From contig NZ_CP046620.1 in the NCBI RefSeq assembly GCF_009931615.1, positions 3,084,501-3,148,500 on the forward strand: 64,000 nt of DNA, in the 5' to 3' direction. Shown here in pieces: positions 62,501 to 64,000 of this stretch. The notes beneath the pieces are model-generated. The model was not told the DNA's origin, made no database searches, and saw nothing but the letters and a program-made list of their open reading frames with translations. The DNA comes from Algicella marina (lineage in GTDB: Bacteria; Pseudomonadota; Alphaproteobacteria; Rhodobacterales; Rhodobacteraceae). The position numbers were made by a program, and so were the translations under genes. Within the stretch, counting starts at the first letter, position 1. Each line of letters opens with the position of its first letter.

Positions 62501-63593
62501 CCCCTGCGGCGGTGCGGATCTCGACGAATTCGCCGACATCGCCGCCGTCGTTATCGTAGTGGATCTCGTTGATGCGGGGGGCGATGACCGGGGTTTCGGT
62601 GACATCCGCGACGGTGACGGAAATGGTCTCGGAGGCGCTGCCGCCATCGCCATCGGACACGGTGACCGTAACCTCGTAGATATTGTCTCCATCGAGATCG
62701 AGCGGGGTCTCGAAATCGGGGGCGACGACGAAGGAGAGGGTGCCGGTTTCGGGGTCGATGGCGAAGAAGAGCGCGTCGTCGCCGCCGGTGATCGAGAAGG
62801 CGAGGGTGTCGCTGTCCACGTCCGTCGCCGCGATGCTGGCGGGAATATCGGTGGTGTTTTCGTCGATGGTCACGGCGGTGTCGGCCACAAGCTCGGGATC
62901 GTCGTTGGTGCCGGTGATCGTCACCGTCACGGTGGCGGTGTCGGTGCCGCCGTTGCCGTCATCCACGGTGTAGGTGAAGGTGTCCGTTACGGTCTCACCC
63001 TCGGCCAGATAATCGAACAGGTCGCCGGGATCGTATGAAACGGTGCCACCGGAGAGGGTGACGGCCGCACCGCTGGCAGCAGTTGCGGAAACGGCGGTGA
63101 TGTCGATCGTGTCGCCATCAAACTCGCGGTCATTCGACAGAAGAGTGGCGACATCGATGGCAAGCGGTGCGTTTTCGCCGGTGGCGACAGAATCATCTCC
63201 GGCCAACACGGCGTTGTTGGTGCCGTCGAGATAGAGTGTGTAGCCATCGGTGTCGAAATAGATCGCCTCGACGCCGCGCAGGGTATCGCGGCCCTCGTCG
63301 CCCGTCAGGTCGCGAATGCGGATGCGCCCGCCCGACATCTCCCGGATCGCGTAATCATCGATGCCACCGGCATAGATCGCGGTGTCGAAGCCTGAGCCAC
63401 CGATCAGATTGTCGTTGCCGGTACCGCCGATCAGGACATCGTTGCCGCGGCCCGCGACGATCCTGTCGTCACCGCCTTCGGAGAAAATGAGATCGTCCCC
63501 GGCATAACCGAATACCCTGTCCGACAGGCTTGTGCCGTCGAGGATGTCATCCTGATTGGTGCCGAAGATGAATGCGCGCGGAGTTCTTGCCAT
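59520..63593 (-). CDS. large secreted RTX/lamin-tail extracellular nuclease (ExeM/NucH-like)
   Basis: This is a 1357-residue protein with modules in order. RTX calcium-binding nonapeptides are at about residues 20-75 (GGDDRIVAGRGNDVLIGG; GGTGNDNLIGGSGFD). Two cadherin/VCBS-like repeats lie at about 135-333 (VDDGNGGTDTATVTVTITGT). Two lamin-tail domains start near 338 (INEIHYDNDGGDVGEFVEI) and 489 (IINELAVSTTGTDWEFVEL). An OB-like domain lies near 678-780, and an EEP nuclease domain near 965-1350 (VASANVLNFF, LALQELENN, VSNHFKSKGD, LGDFNAYAEED, ASDHDPL). There is no Sec signal. N-terminal RTX suggests type I secretion, and PrtD/PrtE-like genes are at 45352-48407. It likely degrades extracellular DNA. 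Confidence 0.9.
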   Translation of the reverse strand: MARTPRAFIFGTNQDDILDGTSLSDRVFGYAGDDLIFSEGGDDRIVAGRGNDVLIGGTGNDNLIGGSGFDTAIYAGGIDDYAIREMSGGRIRIRDLTGDEGRDTLRGVEAIYFDTDGYTLYLDGTNNAVLAGDDSVATGENAPLAIDVATLLSNDREFDGDTIDITAVSATAASGAAVTLSGGTVSYDPGDLFDYLAEGETVTDTFTYTVDDGNGGTDTATVTVTITGTNDDPELVADTAVTIDENTTDIPASIAATDVDSDTLAFSITGGDDALFFAIDPETGTLSFVVAPDFETPLDLDGDNIYEVTVTVSDGDGGSASETISVTVADVTETPVIAPRINEIHYDNDGGDVGEFVEIRTAAGADITGMLLEFYNGSNSAVYDTEAVEAADFASSDGTYDYYVVEVSGIQNGSPDGIALSQDGTLIEFLSYEGTLTGSGGAADGVLSTDIGVSEPGDTPIGFSVQRGEDDDWDGPRAETRGEDNAPQPLIINELAVSTTGTDWEFVELFGQAGTSLDGYSLVQIGGSTAFNPGEVLSVIDFTGGVIGDNGFFLATSPGAEATFPVTGDLNFADNTFTNGASTFLLVEGFTGAEGDDLDADDDGTLDSPPFTAVQDEVALTDASSPILYSDVVVGPDGTFLAAGAQRSEDGGGEFVITEFGSSTGYTPTAGGTGTGTGGTPVLISEIQGAGDTSALVGQQVQVTAIVTYVDENGYFLQEEDADADGNAATSEGIFVFTGASGLGTIAIGQQVTIEGTVDEFGGETQISGVTSTTLIASDQEMPTAASVLISPDTTQADYEAVEGMRVSVTSGTSEALTVIENFELARYGQVAISAGTQTQPTQLFDAQTEAAAIEELMEDNANNRLILEDGVSAQNPDGFEYIPAAQGDNGNGYLDAGDTFTAEGPTLRLGTQIVEAVEGVMTFTSNGFGAPAEFQVIVQEQLVLDESTNADARPDTPDDVGGDIQVASANVLNFFTTLDDGSGGGSGPDDLEPRGATSASDLERQTDALVDMLLGTGAEVLALQELENNGFGTTSAIATLVAALNAEASLRGLSANFEFVDPTGGDPDGFIGTDAITTGIIFDANAVTPVYADYLEFEEASAADTFALADVLNQVASSDDQLGDFQRSRPAVAATFVDNTTGDTFTVVSNHFKSKGDSNLEDVVADAVAALAGGSTAITQADIDAVLADPNYDQGNGQGFWNAVRTDAANELSAWLPGAYLAAAQAANPGLALGEDFLVLGDFNAYAEEDPTQAFRDQTADYIDLIDSFLPGGQDEAFSFIFDGQGGTLDQAFGSTSLAGNITGVTEWHINAQEPGLLNYSSEFTNPAFFEDGVFAASDHDPLIIGLDLDDPLAVV

Positions 63594-63758
63594 GACTGTT
63601 CCCCCTGTTGGTCATGCTGTTCTGCCAAGGATGTGACACCGCCCTGTCTCAGTTTTGTGTCGGCCGCCTGAAAAGACGGTGTGACTGAAGGGCAAACTCG
63701 GAACGGCGGGCGGCAGCGCGCCCGGAACGGGGCAAGTCTAGACGGAAACCGCCACGCT

Positions 63759-64000
63759 TCAAGCGGGGCGTTTTCGGCGCATCATGCCGCGGGCAGGATC
63801 GTAGCCGATGACCGCGCCGCCGAGAAACACCGTGAGCGACAGCAGCACCCAGAGGAGTGCCCAGCCATTGAAACTCTCGTACAGAGCGAAACGGACGAGC
63901 TCGACGGCATGGGTGAAGGGATTGACGGCGCAGATGTCGCGCAGCAGTTCGGAACTCTCCGCCATTTTCCAAAGCGGATAGAGAGCGGTGGACATGAAGA
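63759..64000 (-). CDS. ABC-2 type transporter permease, C-terminal part (5' end outside window)
   Basis: The minus-strand frame is open to the window edge and ends at 63759. About 80 residues are seen. STALYPLWKMAESSELLRDI, then NPFTHAVELVRFALYES and two hydrophobic spans (WALLWVLLSLTVFLGGAVIG), ending in DPARGMMRRKRPA, match the end of ABC-2 permeases of the type often linked to alcohol/PQQ oxidation loci. The ATG at 63995 is probably internal, since homology should continue upstream beyond the window. The partner ATPase is not visible. Confidence 0.72.
   Translation of the reverse strand, partial: FMSTALYPLWKMAESSELLRDICAVNPFTHAVELVRFALYESFNGWALLWVLLSLTVFLGGAVIGYDPARGMMRRKRPA

Noticed and set aside
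60768-63038. 756-codon open frame on the plus strand opposite the extracellular nuclease
   Set aside because: Antisense shadow of the RTX nuclease gene, strongly Gly/Asp/Val-biased, no domain.

Overview
The window looks like chromosomal DNA of a Rhodobacteraceae-type alphaproteobacterium (Rhodobacter/roseobacter relatives). The evidence is high GC with strong G/C third positions, the FlaF/FlbT flagellin regulators, divergent hemE and hemC, a TspO-type protein, a PrtD/PrtE type I exporter, adjacent mlaA and mlaC, and an exact CtrA-type box (TTAACC-N5-TTAACC). No plasmid, prophage or CRISPR signature was seen. Species is not claimed.

Layout. 1-8 kb: the end of an L-asparaginase II-type gene, a sulfotransferase-like gene, then leuC-leuD, a membrane protein, a secreted endonuclease/exonuclease/phosphatase (EEP) protein and leuB. 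Between the EEP gene and leuB lie the 3' parts of two divergent genes, an epimerase and a LysR regulator. They abut at about 6575 and have both lost their 5' ends, which looks like a deletion scar. 8-10.2 kb: a small soluble MCP-like protein, tRNA-Pro(CGG) and about 1.4 kb of decayed DNA with an IS3-like transposase remnant.

10.2-27.9 kb is a flagellar cluster: flgD and fliK (minus); rod-binding flgJ, a FlgN-like protein, flagellin, flaF, flbT and a DUF1217 protein (plus); fliI (minus); flgB-flgC-fliE-fliQ-flgF-flgG-flgA-flgH and a FliL-like gene (plus); a FliJ-like gene, flhB, fliR, flhA and an SLT-type lytic transglycosylase (minus). It supplies rod, L-ring, export gate, ATPase and filament. 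The MS ring, C ring, hook, hook-filament junction, P ring and stator genes are not here. The flagellin leader has a nested stem-loop of the kind FlbT could act on, and a strong hairpin separates flagellin from flaF.

28-35 kb: tspO, then a three-gene glycan locus (UDP-galactopyranose mutase, a 942-residue GT4-GT2 fusion glycosyltransferase and a second sulfotransferase-like protein) preceded by the CtrA-type box, then an HD-GYP phosphodiesterase whose upstream region holds three 11-bp repeats and two palindromes. 35-45 kb: hemE and hemC (divergent), idi, a CAP-domain lipoprotein, an L,D-transpeptidase, a small exported protein, a GAF-type methionine-sulfoxide reductase, amtB-glnK, a class A penicillin-binding protein, and mlaC-mlaA.

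45-53.6 kb is a co-directional run: type I secretion ATPase and adaptor, a RidA-family protein, a glycerophosphodiesterase, a FemAB/GNAT-like protein, pterin carbinolamine dehydratase, a peroxiredoxin (opposite strand), a ferredoxin reductase-like flavoprotein and rsmD. 53.7-64 kb: adenine deaminase, a diacylglycerol kinase-family protein, a metallophosphoesterase, a RibD-C/DHFR-like protein, a DAO-family flavoenzyme, a 1357-residue RTX/cadherin-like/lamin-tail extracellular nuclease (a candidate cargo for the type I exporter), and the end of an ABC-2 permease running off the window.
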